DNA of 64,000 nt, from the NCBI GenBank assembly GCA_902599605.1, contig CACKFV010000003.1, forward strand, positions 16,683-80,682, given 5' to 3'. Position numbers and translations under genes: made by a program. A model generated the notes under the pieces. It had not been told where the DNA came from. It ran no database searches and was given only the letters and a program-made list of their open reading frames with translations. Of the stretch, positions 1 through 10,330 are shown in pieces. This stretch comes from an uncultured Pelagibacteraceae bacterium (GTDB taxonomy: Bacteria; Pseudomonadota; Alphaproteobacteria; Pelagibacterales; Pelagibacteraceae). Position 1 is the stretch's first letter. Each line of letters begins with the position of its first letter.

Positions 1-55
1 TGTAACGGGAAGAAAACAACAAAGATCTAAATACGGAGCAAAAAAAGGTAAGTAA
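1..55 (+). CDS. rpsL: 30S ribosomal protein S12, C-terminal end (partial)
   Basis: The window opens inside a reading frame that ends with [16 protein letters not shown] and a TAA stop. This matches the basic C-terminus of ribosomal protein S12, the decoding-centre protein of the small subunit. It lies two bases upstream of rpsG, the normal rpsL-rpsG order of the str operon. Only about 17 residues are visible, so the call rests on the tail plus position. The promoter of the str operon must lie outside the window. Confidence 0.85.
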   Translation, partial: VTGRKQQRSKYGAKKGK

Positions 56-57
56 AA

Positions 58-528
58 ATGTCTAGAAAAAAAAACGCTCCTAAGAAACTTAATATTGTTG
101 ACCCAAAATACAAGTCAGTAATTATTCCAAAGCTAATAAATTCACTTATGTATGATGGAAAAAAAACGATTGCTGAAAAAATTGTTTATGATGCAATAGA
201 CAAAATTAAATCTAAATCAAAAGATGAACCAATCACAGTTTTCAACCAAGCAATTAGTAACATTAAACCAACTGTAGAAGTAAGATCAAGAAGAGTTGGC
301 GGAGCTACTTATCAAGTTCCAGTAGAAGTAAAAGCAAAAAGATCGCAAGCACTTGCAATAAGATGGTTAATAGATGCCTCGAGAAAAAGAAAAGATAAAA
401 AAATGTCTGATAAAATTTTTAATGAAATTTTTGATGCTTATCAAAACAGAGGATCAGCAATTAAAAAGAAAGAGGATACTCACAAAATGGCGGAGTCAAA
501 TAAAGCCTTCGCTCATTTTAGATGGTAA
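58..528 (+). CDS. rpsG: 30S ribosomal protein S7
   Basis: S7 binds the 3' major domain of 16S rRNA, nucleates assembly of the small-subunit head and lines the E site. The 156-residue product has the usual bacterial length and conserved blocks, including [20 protein letters not shown] and the C-terminal NKAFAHFRW. The ATG lies two bases after the rpsL stop, so the two are co-transcribed. fusA begins four bases after its stop. In other bacteria S7 represses its own operon by binding the rpsL-rpsG spacer; here that spacer is only two bases, so the classical E. coli arrangement cannot be present. Confidence 0.98.
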   Translation: MSRKKNAPKKLNIVDPKYKSVIIPKLINSLMYDGKKTIAEKIVYDAIDKIKSKSKDEPITVFNQAISNIKPTVEVRSRRVGGATYQVPVEVKAKRSQALAIRWLIDASRKRKDKKMSDKIFNEIFDAYQNRGSAIKKKEDTHKMAESNKAFAHFRW

Positions 529-532
529 AAAA

Positions 533-2617
533 ATGCCCAGAACTCATAAATTAAATATGTATAGAAACATCGGTATCATGGCTCATATTGATGCTGGCAA
601 AACAACTACAACTGAAAGAATTCTTTATTATACTGGTAAGAGCCACAAGATTGGAGAAGTTCATGATGGCGCCGCTACAATGGACTGGATGGAACAAGAA
701 CAAGAAAGAGGTATTACAATTACCTCAGCTGCTACAACATGTTTTTGGAGAGATCATAGAATTAATATTATCGATACACCAGGACACGTTGATTTTACAA
801 TCGAAGTAGAAAGATCATTAAAAGTATTAGACGGCGCTGTAGCGGTGTTTGATGGAGTAGCTGGTGTAGAGCCACAGTCCGAAACAGTATGGAGACAAGC
901 TGACAAATATAAAGTTCCAAGAATTTGTTTTGTGAATAAATTAGACAGAACTGGTGCTGACTTCTTTAGATGTGTAGATATGATTAAAGAAAGATTAGGA
1001 GCCAAACCTATGGTTATGCAAATTCCTATCGGTATTGAATCATCGTTACAAGGTGTTGTTGATCTAGTAAAAATGAAAGCAATTGTATGGAAAAACGAAG
1101 ATTTGGGAGCTGCTTGGGAGGAAAAAGAAATTCCAGAAGATCTAAAAGAAATTTGTGAAAAATATAGACAAGAACTAGTTGAGTCAGCTGTAGAGCAAGA
1201 TGAGAAACTTATGGAGAGTTATTTAAATGGCGATCAAGTTAAAAATGAGGATTTAATAAGATGTGTAAGAAAAGGTTGTTTAAATTTTGATTTTGTTCCA
1301 GTTCTTACTGGATCTGCATTTAAAAACAAAGGAGTTCAACCATTACTGGATGCTGTAGTCGACTATTTACCAAGTCCTGAAGATATTGGATCAATTAAAG
1401 GAACAAAACCTGGATCAGAAGATGTTGTTGAAATGAAATTTGAGGATAGCGCTCCTTTTTCAGCTCTTGCCTTTAAAGTAGCAAATGATCCATTTGTTGG
1501 ATCTTTGACATTTATTAGAATTTACTCAGGAACAGTTAAATCAGGTACTGGGATCTATAACACATCAAAAGATAAAGAGGAAAGAGTTGGACGAATGCTT
1601 TTAATGCACGCTAACTCTAGAGAAGATATAAAAGAAGCTAATGCTGGTGATATTGTTGCTCTAGCTGGCTTAAAATACACTATTACGGGTCATACTTTAG
1701 CTAATGAAGACAGTCCAGTTTTGCTGGAACCTATGGAATTTCCAGATCCAGTTATTGAAATTGCTGTTGAACCTAAGACTAAAGGAGATCAAGAAAAAAT
1801 GGGAGAGGCTTTAGGTAGGTTGGCTAAGGAAGATCCATCTTTTAGAGTTACATCTGATGAAGAGTCTGGACAAACAATTATTAAAGGAATGGGAGAGCTC
1901 CATTTAGATATAATTGTCGATAGAATGAAAAGAGAATTTAAAGTTGAGGCAAATGTTGGAGCCCCCCAAGTAGCATATAGAGAAACAATACTTAAACAGT
2001 CAGAATTTGATTATACACACAAAAAACAAAGTGGTGGTGCTGGTCAATTTGCTAGAGTTAAACTTTCAATTGAACCTTTAGAACCTGGCAAAGGAAGAGA
2101 AGTAGAAAGTAAAATCAAAGGTGGCGCTATCCCAAAAGAATTTATACCAGGTGTTGAAAAAGGTATTGAAAGTGTTTCTGACAGCGGAATATTAGCTGGA
2201 TTTCCAATTATTGATTACAAAGTAACAATTCTAGATGGATTGCACCACGATGTCGATTCAAGCGTTTTAGCTTTTGAATTAGCTTCAAGACAATGTTTTA
2301 AAGAAGCTTGCAACAGAGCAACTTTAAAATTACTTGAACCAATTATGAGAGTCGAAGTTGTAACACCAGAGGATTATATGGGTGATGTGATAGGTGACTT
2401 AAACAGTAGACGTGGTCAAATAAATACTCAAGAGCAAAGGGGTAACGCCACAGTAATTACTGCAATGGTTCCATTAGCAAACATGTTTGGATATATAAAT
2501 GCATTAAGATCTATGTCTCAAGGACGAGCACAATACTCAATGTTCTTCGATCATTATGATAAAGTGCCTCAAAATGTTCAAGATGAAGTAACAAAAAAGA
2601 CAGGTTCAAATGGATAA
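533..2617 (+). CDS. fusA: Translation elongation factor G
   Basis: EF-G is the GTPase that drives translocation and, with the recycling factor, ribosome recycling. The G-domain motifs are visible near the N-terminus: [11 protein letters not shown] (P-loop), RGITI (switch I), DTPGHVDF and NKLDRTGAD. The remaining domains fill a protein of about 694 residues. The ORF track begins at 374, inside rpsG, but the conserved start is the ATG at 533 ([20 protein letters not shown]), four bases after the rpsG stop. The 3' end overlaps rpsJ by 8 bases. The tuf gene that normally follows fusA is not here. Confidence 0.97.
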   Translation: MPRTHKLNMYRNIGIMAHIDAGKTTTTERILYYTGKSHKIGEVHDGAATMDWMEQEQERGITITSAATTCFWRDHRINIIDTPGHVDFTIEVERSLKVLDGAVAVFDGVAGVEPQSETVWRQADKYKVPRICFVNKLDRTGADFFRCVDMIKERLGAKPMVMQIPIGIESSLQGVVDLVKMKAIVWKNEDLGAAWEEKEIPEDLKEICEKYRQELVESAVEQDEKLMESYLNGDQVKNEDLIRCVRKGCLNFDFVPVLTGSAFKNKGVQPLLDAVVDYLPSPEDIGSIKGTKPGSEDVVEMKFEDSAPFSALAFKVANDPFVGSLTFIRIYSGTVKSGTGIYNTSKDKEERVGRMLLMHANSREDIKEANAGDIVALAGLKYTITGHTLANEDSPVLLEPMEFPDPVIEIAVEPKTKGDQEKMGEALGRLAKEDPSFRVTSDEESGQTIIKGMGELHLDIIVDRMKREFKVEANVGAPQVAYRETILKQSEFDYTHKKQSGGAGQFARVKLSIEPLEPGKGREVESKIKGGAIPKEFIPGVEKGIESVSDSGILAGFPIIDYKVTILDGLHHDVDSSVLAFELASRQCFKEACNRATLKLLEPIMRVEVVTPEDYMGDVIGDLNSRRGQINTQEQRGNATVITAMVPLANMFGYINALRSMSQGRAQYSMFFDHYDKVPQNVQDEVTKKTGSNG

Positions 2618-2918
2618 ACAAAATATTAGAATTAAATTAAGAGCGTATGATAATAAAGTTTTAGACCAGTCCACGGAGGAGATTGTAAATACAGTAAAAA
2701 GGACTGGTGCAAACATTAAGGGACCAATACCCTTACCAACCAAAATAGAAAGATATACTGTTTTAAGATCACCTCATATTGATAAAAAAAGTCGAGAACA
2801 ATTCGAAACAAGAACACACAAAAGATTAATAGATATTATAGAACCAACACCACAAACTGTTGAAGCTTTGATGAAACTAGATTTAGCATCAGGTGTAGAC
2901 GTGGAGATTAAAATATGA
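2610..2918 (+). CDS. rpsJ: 30S ribosomal protein S10
   Basis: S10 is a head protein of the small subunit; in other bacteria it also acts as NusE with NusB in antitermination. The 102-residue product carries conserved [19 protein letters not shown] and [17 protein letters not shown]. It begins inside the end of fusA (8-base overlap) and ends in an ATGA overlap with rplC, so it links the str and S10 gene blocks. A nusB gene is also in this window, at 57422, so both NusB and its S10 partner are encoded here. Confidence 0.97.
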   Translation: MDKQNIRIKLRAYDNKVLDQSTEEIVNTVKRTGANIKGPIPLPTKIERYTVLRSPHIDKKSREQFETRTHKRLIDIIEPTPQTVEALMKLDLASGVDVEIKI

Positions 2919-3628
2919 TCCAGGAAATTGGACTTATTGGAAAGAAAATTGGTATGACGAGGGAATTTTATAAATCTGGTCAGTCAGTACCTGTCACAGC
3001 TGTCAAAATTGATAAAGGAAGGATAATTCAACTAATTTCAAAAGATAAAAGAGGTTATAATGCTATTCAAATTGGATTTGGAAAAATTAAAAATTCAAAA
3101 CTTTCAAAACAAATGAAGGGTTTCTTCTCTAAAAGAAATACCGAACCTAAAAAAATTTTAAAAGAATTTAGGGTATCAAAGCTGGATAATTACAAAGAAG
3201 GTAATGAACTTGGAATAGAGATTTTTAAAGATGCAAAATTTGTTGATGTTCGTTCAAAAACAATTGGTAAAGGATTTGCTGGAGCAATGAAAAGACATAA
3301 TTTTGGAGGTCTTAGAGCGTCACATGGTGTTTCAATTTCTCATAGAGCGCATGGTTCAACTGGTCAAAACCAAGATCCAGGTAAAGTTTTTAAAGGAAAG
3401 AAAATGGCAGGCCATATGGGAAGTAAAATGAGAACTAAACAAAATATTGAAATTATCAAAACTGATTTAGAAAATGATATTATGTATTTAAAAGGATCAA
3501 TTCCTGGTTCAAGAAATACTGAAGTTCTAGTTAAACAATCAGTTAAGAATATTAGAAAACTCACTATGTTAGAAAAAATTGAGAAAATGGAAAAGTTGAA
3601 AAAAGTTCCAGAAAAGAAGAAAAAATAA
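2915..3628 (+). CDS. rplC: 50S ribosomal protein L3
   Basis: L3 is an early-assembling large-subunit protein whose loop reaches the peptidyl-transferase centre. The signature region [19 protein letters not shown] followed by [20 protein letters not shown] is intact. The protein has 237 residues, somewhat longer than usual because of a lysine/glutamate-rich C-terminal tail ([17 protein letters not shown]). The ATG overlaps the rpsJ stop as ATGA, and rplD starts immediately after its stop, so translation is probably coupled. Confidence 0.97.
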   Translation: MIQEIGLIGKKIGMTREFYKSGQSVPVTAVKIDKGRIIQLISKDKRGYNAIQIGFGKIKNSKLSKQMKGFFSKRNTEPKKILKEFRVSKLDNYKEGNELGIEIFKDAKFVDVRSKTIGKGFAGAMKRHNFGGLRASHGVSISHRAHGSTGQNQDPGKVFKGKKMAGHMGSKMRTKQNIEIIKTDLENDIMYLKGSIPGSRNTEVLVKQSVKNIRKLTMLEKIEKMEKLKKVPEKKKK

Positions 3629-4252
3629 ATGAAAATTGAAAAAATAAATCTTGAAGGAAAAAAAAGTTCAGTTGAAGTTAAGGATTCAATCTTTTCTTCA
3701 AAAATTAATGAGAAATTGATCAGTTCCGTTATTTATAAGACTAACGCTAATTACAAAGGAAGGAGCTCCAAAACAAAACAAAAGAATGAAATTATTGGAT
3801 CTACTTCAAAAATCTACGCACAAAAAGGAACAGGTAATGCAAGACACGCAAGTAGAAAAGCTCCAATTTTCGTAGGTGGTGGTATAGCTCACGGTCCAAA
3901 AGGGAGAAATAGTTATAAAACTAGAAAATTAAATAAAAATGAAAAAAGACAGAGTATTAGCTCTATTTTATCAAAAAAATTAAAACTCAAAGAGGTAATT
4001 GTTTTTGATGACTTTTCTAAAGAAATAAAAAAAACAAAAGAAATGGACAAAATTTTAAAAAAGTTTGATGCTAAGAACTCAATTTTGATTTTAGATAAAA
4101 ATTCTAAAGATAAAATATTTAGGGCTACAAAAAATATTCCTAACGTAAAATGTACAGATATAGGTCATTTTAGTGCATATGATATTTTGAAATTCAAAAA
4201 AATTATTTTTACAGAAACATCAGTAAAAGAATTAGAAAAAAGGTACAATTAA
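3629..4252 (+). CDS. rplD: 50S ribosomal protein L4
   Basis: L4 lines the peptide exit tunnel and in some bacteria represses the S10 operon. The extended loop is recognisable as KIYAQKGTGNARHASRKAPIFVGGG and HGPKGRNSY. The 207-residue length is normal. No leader for L4 autoregulation can exist directly upstream of rpsJ here, because rpsJ overlaps fusA; any feedback must act elsewhere. The last base of its stop is the first base of the rplW ATG. Confidence 0.97.
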   Translation: MKIEKINLEGKKSSVEVKDSIFSSKINEKLISSVIYKTNANYKGRSSKTKQKNEIIGSTSKIYAQKGTGNARHASRKAPIFVGGGIAHGPKGRNSYKTRKLNKNEKRQSISSILSKKLKLKEVIVFDDFSKEIKKTKEMDKILKKFDAKNSILILDKNSKDKIFRATKNIPNVKCTDIGHFSAYDILKFKKIIFTETSVKELEKRYN

Positions 4253-4545
4253 TGAGCAAAGTAAATTTATACGATACAATAATATCACCTGTTATAACTG
4301 AAAAATCATCAAATATGTCTTCTCAAAATAAAGTTATTTTTAAAGTAAGGGATGATGCTAACAAAAAAACTTTAAAGAAAAATATTGAAAAATTATTTAA
4401 AGTAAACGTAGTAAAAGTGAATATTATTAACAAAAAATCAATTTTGAAATTTACCAGAGGCAGAAACAGTAGAGTAAAAGGTTACAAAAAAGCAGTGATT
4501 ACATTAAAAAAAGGTCAATCCATTGATTTAACAACAGGAATATAA
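4252..4545 (+). CDS. rplW: 50S ribosomal protein L23
   Basis: L23 sits at the tunnel exit and docks trigger factor and SRP. The 97-residue protein contains SPVITEKSSNMSSQNKVIFKV and the late FTRGRNSRVKGYKKAVITLK block typical of the family. It starts in a TAATG overlap with rplD and is followed one base later by rplB, in the conserved S10 operon order. Confidence 0.97.
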   Translation: MSKVNLYDTIISPVITEKSSNMSSQNKVIFKVRDDANKKTLKKNIEKLFKVNVVKVNIINKKSILKFTRGRNSRVKGYKKAVITLKKGQSIDLTTGI

Positions 4546-4546
4546 A

Positions 4547-5380
4547 ATGGCATTAAAAACATTCAAACCGTATACTAAGTCTGTAAGAGGAACTGTTCTT
4601 GTTGAAAGAAGAAATCTTTGGAAAGGCAAACCATTTAAGCCTCTTACATCAGTAAAAAATTCATCAAGTGGAAGAAACAATCTTGGAAGAATAACAGCTA
4701 GAAATGTTGGTGGTGGACATAAGCAAAAATATAGAAATGTTGATTTTTATAGAAAAAAATTTGGTGAAAAAGCTGAGGTAGAAAGAATTGAATACGATCC
4801 TAACAGATCATGTCACATAATGTTGGTTAAATTTCCTGATGGTGAGAGATATTACTATTTAGCGCCTCAAGAAATTAAGGTTGGTGATAAAATCTCTAAT
4901 GGACCTAATTCTGAAATCAAAGTAGGAAATTGCTTACCATTATCTGAAATACCTGTCGGTATTGATATACATAATGTAGAAATTAATCCTGGTGGTGGTG
5001 GAAAAATTGCGAGATCAGCAGGAACGTCTGTTTCTATTTCAGGTAATGATGGGAGTTATTCAATTATTAAGATGGCATCAGGAGAGGTTAGAAGAATTGA
5101 CTCCAGAGCAATGGCCACTATTGGAGTTCTTTCAAACCCTGATCAAAAAAATATTAAGATTGGTAAAGCTGGTAGATCAAGATGGCTTGGTAGAAGACCA
5201 CACACAAGAGGTGTCGTTATGAACCCAGTCGATCACCCTCATGGTGGTGGTGAAGGTAAATCTGCAGGTGGTAGACATCCCGTTTCTAGAAAAGGTCAAT
5301 CTGCAAAAGGTTTGAAAACAAGAGATAACAAAAGAACAGATAAATTTATAATTCGAAGAAGAAAGAAAAAGAAAGGTTAA
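4547..5380 (+). CDS. rplB: 50S ribosomal protein L2
   Basis: L2 is needed for subunit joining and peptidyl-transferase activity. The 277-residue protein has the conserved [22 protein letters not shown] region near residue 42 and [19 protein letters not shown] near residue 223, which contains the histidine implicated in peptidyl transfer. The length is standard. Spacing to rplW and rpsS is one base on each side. Confidence 0.98.
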   Translation: MALKTFKPYTKSVRGTVLVERRNLWKGKPFKPLTSVKNSSSGRNNLGRITARNVGGGHKQKYRNVDFYRKKFGEKAEVERIEYDPNRSCHIMLVKFPDGERYYYLAPQEIKVGDKISNGPNSEIKVGNCLPLSEIPVGIDIHNVEINPGGGGKIARSAGTSVSISGNDGSYSIIKMASGEVRRIDSRAMATIGVLSNPDQKNIKIGKAGRSRWLGRRPHTRGVVMNPVDHPHGGGEGKSAGGRHPVSRKGQSAKGLKTRDNKRTDKFIIRRRKKKKG

Positions 5381-5381
5381 A

Positions 5382-5687
5382 ATGACTAGATCAGTTTGGA
5401 AAGGTCCATTTGTTGAAGAAAGCTTAATTAAAAAAGCTGAAAAACAAAAAAATGAGTCTGGTAAAAAACCTATTAAAACTTGGTCAAGAAAATCAACGAT
5501 AATTCCAGATTTTGTTGGTTTAAGTTTTTTAATTTATAATGGTAAAAAGTTTATTCCACTTACGGTATCTGAAGATATGGTTGGCCATAAATTTGGAGAA
5601 TTTGCACCAACAAGACAATTTTTTGGTCATACACCAGCCGATAAAAAAGCCAAGACTGAAGAAACTAAACCTGAAGAGAAGAAATAA
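5382..5687 (+). CDS. rpsS: 30S ribosomal protein S19
   Basis: S19 forms a head complex with S13 on 16S rRNA. The core is conserved: [45 protein letters not shown] and [16 protein letters not shown]. After the core there is a charged tail ([15 protein letters not shown]) beyond the usual end, bringing the length to 101 residues. Similar lysine/glutamate tails occur on L17, L3 and S11 in this window. Confidence 0.97.
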   Translation: MTRSVWKGPFVEESLIKKAEKQKNESGKKPIKTWSRKSTIIPDFVGLSFLIYNGKKFIPLTVSEDMVGHKFGEFAPTRQFFGHTPADKKAKTEETKPEEKK

Positions 5688-5689
5688 AA

Positions 5690-6085
5690 ATGAGTAAAAA
5701 AGATAAAAAAGAAACAAATTTAGTAAGGTCAATAAATAAAAATATTAGATCTAGTACTAGAAAGCTTAATCCAATTTTAAAAGGTATTGTTGGAAAAAAG
5801 GTTGATTTAGCGATCAGAGATCTCGATTTTTCAAATAAAAGAATTTGTAAGGATATCAAAAAAACTTTATCTTCAGCTATTGCTAATGCAGAGAACAATT
5901 TTCAATATGATATTGATAAACTTTTTGTTAAAGAAGCTTATTGCGGTAAACAAATCACTATGAAAAGGTTTAGACCAAGAGCAAAAGGAAGAGCAGCTCC
6001 AATCTTAAAACCATATTCAAATTTAACAATTATATTATCGGAAAAATTACAAACTAAAGAGGTTAAAGATGGGACAAAAGGTTAA
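5690..6085 (+). CDS. rplV: 50S ribosomal protein L22
   Basis: L22 lines the exit tunnel and contacts most 23S rRNA domains. The characteristic block [21 protein letters not shown], which carries the tunnel hairpin, lies near residues 85-105. The N-terminal half is divergent and lysine-rich, as is common in A+T-rich genomes. The end overlaps rpsC by 17 bases. Length (131 residues) is slightly above the usual ~110-127. Confidence 0.95.
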   Translation: MSKKDKKETNLVRSINKNIRSSTRKLNPILKGIVGKKVDLAIRDLDFSNKRICKDIKKTLSSAIANAENNFQYDIDKLFVKEAYCGKQITMKRFRPRAKGRAAPILKPYSNLTIILSEKLQTKEVKDGTKG

Positions 6086-6728
6086 TCCTGTAGGTTTAAG
6101 ACTTGGAGTTAATAGAGGATGGGATTCAGTTTGGTATGCTAAAAAAAAGGATTTTGGTAAATTTTTAATCGAAGACTTTAAAATAAGAGAATATATCAAA
6201 AAAAACGTCATTAACTCTGGGGTTTCAAAAGTGATGATAGAAAGAACTTCAAAAAAATGTTTTGTAACAATTTATACTTCAAGACCTGGCTTTGTAATCG
6301 GTAAAAAGGGAAGTGATATTGAAAAGATCAAAGAAAAACTATCTAGACTAACTACAAATGAAGTGAACCTTAATATTAAAGAAGTAAAAAAACCAGAGAC
6401 AAACAGTTATTTAGTTGCTGAAAATATATCCCAACAGCTGGTTAAAAGAATTTCTTATAGAAGAGCGATGAAGAGAGCTATGCAGTCTGCATTAAGATTA
6501 GGAGCAAAGGGTATAAAGGTATCTGTAAGCGGGAGATTAGGTGGAAACGAAATTGCGAGGACAGAATGGCTAAGAGATGGAAGTATTCCCTCCCACACTC
6601 TAAGAGCGGACATAGATTATGCAGAAGCGGAAGCTTTAACCACGTATGGAATTATTGGTATTAAAGTTTGGATATATAAAGGTGAGATTTTTACGAAAGA
6701 ATTTAGTCAGGAAACAAATAAGAGATAA
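6069..6728 (+). CDS. rpsC: 30S ribosomal protein S3
   Basis: S3 forms part of the mRNA entry channel. The N-terminus [20 protein letters not shown] is the family signature, followed by a KH domain ([20 protein letters not shown] near residue 75) and the C-terminal block [20 protein letters not shown] with [14 protein letters not shown]. Length is 219 residues. The start codon lies 17 bases inside rplV; it is fixed by the conserved N-terminus. Confidence 0.98.
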   Translation: MGQKVNPVGLRLGVNRGWDSVWYAKKKDFGKFLIEDFKIREYIKKNVINSGVSKVMIERTSKKCFVTIYTSRPGFVIGKKGSDIEKIKEKLSRLTTNEVNLNIKEVKKPETNSYLVAENISQQLVKRISYRRAMKRAMQSALRLGAKGIKVSVSGRLGGNEIARTEWLRDGSIPSHTLRADIDYAEAEALTTYGIIGIKVWIYKGEIFTKEFSQETNKR

Positions 6729-6730
6729 CT

Positions 6731-7141
6731 ATGCTACAACCAACTAGAACAAAATTTAGAAAAGCCCATAAAGGTCGTATCCATGGAAATGCGTCTAGAT
6801 GTAATAAAATGAATTATGGTTCTTTTGGACTAAAAGCTTTGCAGCCAGATAGAGTAATTTCAAAACAAATAGAGGCTGCTAGAGTCGCTTTAACAAGACA
6901 TATGAAACGACAAGGTAGAGTTTGGACAAGAGTTTTTCCAAATATCCCCGTTTCAAAAAAACCAACTGAAGTAAGAATGGGAAAGGGCAAAGGTTCTCCA
7001 GAATTTTGGGCATGTAGAGTCAAACCAGGAAGAATTTTATTTGAGGTAGATGGAGTATCTGAACAAATAGCAAAAGAAGCTTTATATAAAGCTTCCGCTA
7101 AACTACCAATTAAAACTAAGTTCATAAGAAGGATCTCATAA
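6731..7141 (+). CDS. rplP: 50S ribosomal protein L16
   Basis: L16 organises the A-site region and helps tRNA accommodation. The product begins [19 protein letters not shown] and has [22 protein letters not shown] and [19 protein letters not shown], all hallmark motifs. The 136-residue length is standard. The stop TAA shares its last base with the rpmC ATG. Confidence 0.98.
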   Translation: MLQPTRTKFRKAHKGRIHGNASRCNKMNYGSFGLKALQPDRVISKQIEAARVALTRHMKRQGRVWTRVFPNIPVSKKPTEVRMGKGKGSPEFWACRVKPGRILFEVDGVSEQIAKEALYKASAKLPIKTKFIRRIS

Positions 7142-7332
7142 TGAAGAAGAATGAAATAAAGAAATTTACCAAGGATCAAGCATTGAAAAATTTAGATAAG
7201 CTTAAAAAAGACTTATTTAATTTGAGATTCCAAAAAACAAACGGACAACTTACAAATCCGTCAAAAATATCTCAAACAAAAAAGGATATTTCAAGAATGA
7301 AAACATTAATAGGAAGGAAAAAAAGTGCCTAA
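7141..7332 (+). CDS. rpmC: 50S ribosomal protein L29
   Basis: L29 is a small helical protein near the tunnel exit, neighbour of L23. The 63-residue sequence has the family helix [23 protein letters not shown]. It overlaps rplP by one base and rpsQ by eight bases, in the conserved L16-L29-S17 order. Confidence 0.95.
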   Translation: MKKNEIKKFTKDQALKNLDKLKKDLFNLRFQKTNGQLTNPSKISQTKKDISRMKTLIGRKKSA

Positions 7333-7561
7333 AAAAATATTAAGTGGAGTTGTAGTAAGCGATAAACCAAATAAAACAATTACTGTTATGGTAGAAAGAA
7401 AATTTCAACATCCTACTTTAAAAAAAGTTGTAAAAGTAAGAAAAAAATTTAGTGCCCATGATGAAAATAATAAATTTAAAAATGGAGACAAAGTAAAAAT
7501 AATTGAGTGTAGACCATATTCAAAAACAAAAAAATTTGAGGTGCTAGGAGATAATAAATGA
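7325..7561 (+). CDS. rpsQ: 30S ribosomal protein S17
   Basis: S17 is a primary 16S rRNA binder of the OB-fold type. The start is a GTG at 7325, eight bases before the end of rpmC; it gives [34 protein letters not shown], which matches the family N-terminus. The product has 78 residues, the usual size. The 3' end overlaps rplN by ATGA. The GTG start is one of very few non-ATG starts in this block. Confidence 0.95.
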   Translation: MPKKILSGVVVSDKPNKTITVMVERKFQHPTLKKVVKVRKKFSAHDENNKFKNGDKVKIIECRPYSKTKKFEVLGDNK

Positions 7562-7926
7562 TACAAGTGCAAACTGAACTATTCGTAGCAGATAATACAG
7601 GAGCAAAAAAAATTGAGTGTATAAAAGTACTTGGTGGTTCAAAAAGAAGATACGCTAGCATTGGTGATACAATTGTAGTTGCTGTAAAGGAAGCTATCCC
7701 TAAAGGTAAAGTCAAAAAAGGGTCAGTTCATAAAGCTGTGGTTGTTAGAGTAAAAAAAGGAATTCACAGAGACGATGGATCAAAAGTTAGATTTGACAAT
7801 AATGCAGCTGTCTTGACTGATGACAAAGGTGAACCTATTGGAACTAGGATTTTTGGACCAGTCACAAGAGAATTGAGAAGTAGAGGACAAATGAAAATAA
7901 TATCATTAGCTCCAGAGGTAATATAA
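7558..7926 (+). CDS. rplN: 50S ribosomal protein L14
   Basis: L14 forms an intersubunit bridge and is the docking site of the silencing factor RsfS. It is highly conserved here: [28 protein letters not shown], then [21 protein letters not shown] and a C-terminal GPVTRELR. The 122-residue length is canonical. It begins in an ATGA overlap with rpsQ and rplX follows directly. Confidence 0.98.
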   Translation: MIQVQTELFVADNTGAKKIECIKVLGGSKRRYASIGDTIVVAVKEAIPKGKVKKGSVHKAVVVRVKKGIHRDDGSKVRFDNNAAVLTDDKGEPIGTRIFGPVTRELRSRGQMKIISLAPEVI

Positions 7927-8169
7927 ATGATTAAGAAAGGCTCAAATGTCAAAGTACTTGTTGGAAAAGACAAAAACAAAACAGGTGAAATTATAGAATT
8001 AGATAGAAAGAGGAATAGAGCAAAGATTAAAGGAATAAACATGATAAAAAAACATCTTAAAACTACAAAAGAAAGAAAAGGTGGAATAGTTGATAAAGAA
8101 AATTTTGTTCATTTATCAAATCTAAAATTGGATCAAAAACAAGATAAAAAAAAGGCAGTTAAAAAATGA
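7927..8169 (+). CDS. rplX: 50S ribosomal protein L24
   Basis: L24 initiates large-subunit assembly by binding the 5' part of 23S rRNA. The KOW motif ([21 protein letters not shown]) and [19 protein letters not shown] are present. The protein is short at 80 residues, where about 100 is usual; the C-terminal region ends in a lysine-rich stretch instead of the usual final strand. It overlaps rplE by four bases. Confidence 0.93.
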   Translation: MIKKGSNVKVLVGKDKNKTGEIIELDRKRNRAKIKGINMIKKHLKTTKERKGGIVDKENFVHLSNLKLDQKQDKKKAVKK

Positions 8170-8720
8170 TACCAAGATTAAAAACATTGTATCACCAGGA
8201 AGTTAAAACAATGCTTAAAGAAAAATATGGTTTTAAAAATCTTAATATGGCACCAAAATTTGAAAAAGTTGTTTTGAATATGGGTCTAGGAATAGACGGA
8301 AACGACTCAAAAATATTTAAATCTTGCGAAGAGGATTTAGCCAAAATTGCTGGACAAAAACCAGTTTCAACAAAATTTAAAAAATCCATTTCAAATTTTA
8401 AAACACGTAAAGATACGAAAGCAGGACTTAAGGTTACTTTACGAAAAAATAAAATGTATGAATTTATAGATAGACTTGTAAACATTGCTCTTCCAAGAAT
8501 AAAAGATTTTAGAGGTCTTTCCTCAAAAGGTTTCGATAAGTTTGGTAATTTCACCTTTGGCGTAAAGGAGCATATAATATTTCCCGAGGTAAATTTTGAC
8601 AAGGTGGATAAAATAAGAGGTTTAGATATTACAATAGTAATTAAATCAAAATCAAAAGAACATAGCTTAGAATTATTAAAGAGATTTAATTTTCCATTTA
8701 GAGATGAAAGGAGCAACTAA
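8166..8720 (+). CDS. rplE: 50S ribosomal protein L5
   Basis: L5 binds 5S rRNA and contacts the P-site tRNA. The 184-residue product has [33 protein letters not shown] and [19 protein letters not shown], which are family signatures. A 174-residue reading frame on the opposite strand is only its shadow. It is coupled to rplX (ATGA) and shares its last base with the rpsN start. Confidence 0.97.
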   Translation: MIPRLKTLYHQEVKTMLKEKYGFKNLNMAPKFEKVVLNMGLGIDGNDSKIFKSCEEDLAKIAGQKPVSTKFKKSISNFKTRKDTKAGLKVTLRKNKMYEFIDRLVNIALPRIKDFRGLSSKGFDKFGNFTFGVKEHIIFPEVNFDKVDKIRGLDITIVIKSKSKEHSLELLKRFNFPFRDERSN

Positions 8721-9025
8721 TGGCGAAACTCAGTTCAATAAATAAAAATAATAGACGACGAAAGTTGTCAGATAGATTTTATGCAAAGAGAAAAAAACTA
8801 AAACTAATTATAATGAATAAAAAATTACCTTTAGAGGAAAGGTTTAAAGCTCAACAAAAATTATCAAAATTACCAAGAAATTCGGCAAAGACTAGAGTAA
8901 GAAATAGATGTGAAATTACAGGTAGACCGCATGGTGTTTACAGAAAATTAAGAATATCCAGAATAGCTCTTAGACAACTAGGTCTGCAGGGTAAAATTCC
9001 AGGTATGATAAAATCAAGTTGGTAG
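8720..9025 (+). CDS. rpsN: 30S ribosomal protein S14, zinc-free type
   Basis: S14 completes assembly of the 30S head. The 101-residue form without CxxC zinc ligands is the long type seen in most proteobacteria. The C-terminal signature [25 protein letters not shown] is intact. A purine-rich AAGGAG precedes the ATG. It follows rplE in the spc order. Confidence 0.96.
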   Translation: MAKLSSINKNNRRRKLSDRFYAKRKKLKLIIMNKKLPLEERFKAQQKLSKLPRNSAKTRVRNRCEITGRPHGVYRKLRISRIALRQLGLQGKIPGMIKSSW

Positions 9026-9038
9026 AAAGGGGAATTAT

Positions 9039-9434
9039 ATGAGTTTAACAGATCCAATAGGAGATATGCTGGCGAGGATAAAAAACTCGCAATTAAGAAA
9101 TCATAAAAAAGTAGAAATGCCTTCATCAAATTTTAAGATGAAGATTGCAGACGTTTTAAAAAACGAAGGTTATATCAATGGGTTTAATGTTGATAAAAAT
9201 GAAAACAAACAAGTTTTAATTATTGATCTTAAATATAATTCAGGATCTCCAGTAATAAGTGTAATCGAAAGAGTATCAAAACCGGGTAGAAGAGTTTTTT
9301 CTAGCGCACAAAGCTTACCAAAAATTAATAATGGTTTAGGAATTGCAATTATATCTACGCCAAAAGGTGTTATGACAGATATAGATGCAAGAAAACAAAA
9401 GGTTGGTGGCGAAATAATTTGTAAGGTATTTTAA
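9039..9434 (+). CDS. rpsH: 30S ribosomal protein S8
   Basis: S8 binds the central domain of 16S rRNA and in E. coli represses the spc operon. The sequence starts MSLTDPIGDMLARIKNSQLRNH, a strong family signature, and ends with the conserved GLGIAIISTPKGVMTDIDAR and GGEIICKVF. There is a clear ribosome binding site (AAAGGGGA) in the 13-base gap after rpsN, one of the few spaced starts in the operon. Confidence 0.97.
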   Translation: MSLTDPIGDMLARIKNSQLRNHKKVEMPSSNFKMKIADVLKNEGYINGFNVDKNENKQVLIIDLKYNSGSPVISVIERVSKPGRRVFSSAQSLPKINNGLGIAIISTPKGVMTDIDARKQKVGGEIICKVF

Positions 9435-9973
9435 TGTCTAAAATTGGTAAAATAAGTATTAATATTCCAGATAAAGTCAAAGTTGCTTTAGCAGGATCAG
9501 ATATAAATGTGGAAGGTCCTTTAGGTAAACAAAAGTTGAAAATTAATTTAGAGATGTTTGATTTTAAAATCAATGATGGCAAAAATGTTTCAATTAAACC
9601 AAAAAAACTAGATGATGATACTAAAAGATTATGGGGAATGAATAGAAGTCTAATTAATAATGCAATAATAGGAACTAGTGTGGGTTTTGAAAAAATACTT
9701 GAGCTAAGCGGCGTAGGTTACAGAGCAGCATTAAAAGGAAAACAATTGAATCTACAACTAGGTTTTAGTCATGATATTAATTTTGATATTCCCGAAGATG
9801 TTAAAATTTTAGTTGAAAAGCAAACAACTATTAAAATATCAGGAGTTAATAAACAGAAAGTTGGCATGATTGCATCAAAGATTAAATCTTTTAGACCACC
9901 CGAGCCCTATAAAGGAAAAGGAATTAAAGAAAAAGGTCAATATATTTTAAGGAAAGAGGGTAAAAAGAAATAA
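9434..9973 (+). CDS. rplF: 50S ribosomal protein L6
   Basis: L6 lies at the GTPase-associated region next to L12 and binds 23S rRNA. The start [17 protein letters not shown] and the late [31 protein letters not shown] are typical. The 179 residues cover the two repeated L6 domains. It shares single-base overlaps with rpsH and rplR. Confidence 0.97.
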   Translation: MSKIGKISINIPDKVKVALAGSDINVEGPLGKQKLKINLEMFDFKINDGKNVSIKPKKLDDDTKRLWGMNRSLINNAIIGTSVGFEKILELSGVGYRAALKGKQLNLQLGFSHDINFDIPEDVKILVEKQTTIKISGVNKQKVGMIASKIKSFRPPEPYKGKGIKEKGQYILRKEGKKK

Positions 9974-10329
9974 TGAAATTAAGCACCTTACAGAGAAAAA
10001 AATTCAGAATTAGAAATAAACTTAAGGGCAATTCTAAAAATGATCGTTTTAGACTAAGTGTATCTAGAAGTTTAAAAAACATATCTGCGCAAATAATTGA
10101 TGATGCAAATAGTAAGACTATTCTGTCTGCTTCATCTAATGAAAAAGGTATGAAATCTGCAAATAAGATAAATAAAACTGAACTTTCAAAATTGGTTGCT
10201 GAAAAATTGGCAAAAAAAGCAGTAGAAAAAAATATCAAGAAAATTTATTTTGATAGAGGGCAATTTAAGTACCATGGAAGAGTAAAGATTTTTGCTGAAA
10301 TATTAAGAAAAAACGGAATGGAATTTTAG
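9973..10329 (+). CDS. rplR: 50S ribosomal protein L18
   Basis: L18 binds 5S rRNA with L5. The 118-residue product has the family layout: [33 protein letters not shown] early and [26 protein letters not shown] at the end. It is flanked by rplF (1-base overlap) and rpsE (1-base gap). Confidence 0.96.
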   Translation: MKLSTLQRKKFRIRNKLKGNSKNDRFRLSVSRSLKNISAQIIDDANSKTILSASSNEKGMKSANKINKTELSKLVAEKLAKKAVEKNIKKIYFDRGQFKYHGRVKIFAEILRKNGMEF

Positions 10330-10330
10330 T

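Noticed and set aside
374-532. Long upstream extension of the fusA reading frame in the ORF track
   Set aside because: It lies inside rpsG in another frame; the conserved EF-G N-terminus starts at the ATG at 533.
8192-8716. 174-codon reading frame on the - strand
   Set aside because: It mirrors rplE exactly and shows no family motif; it is a shadow of a conserved gene.
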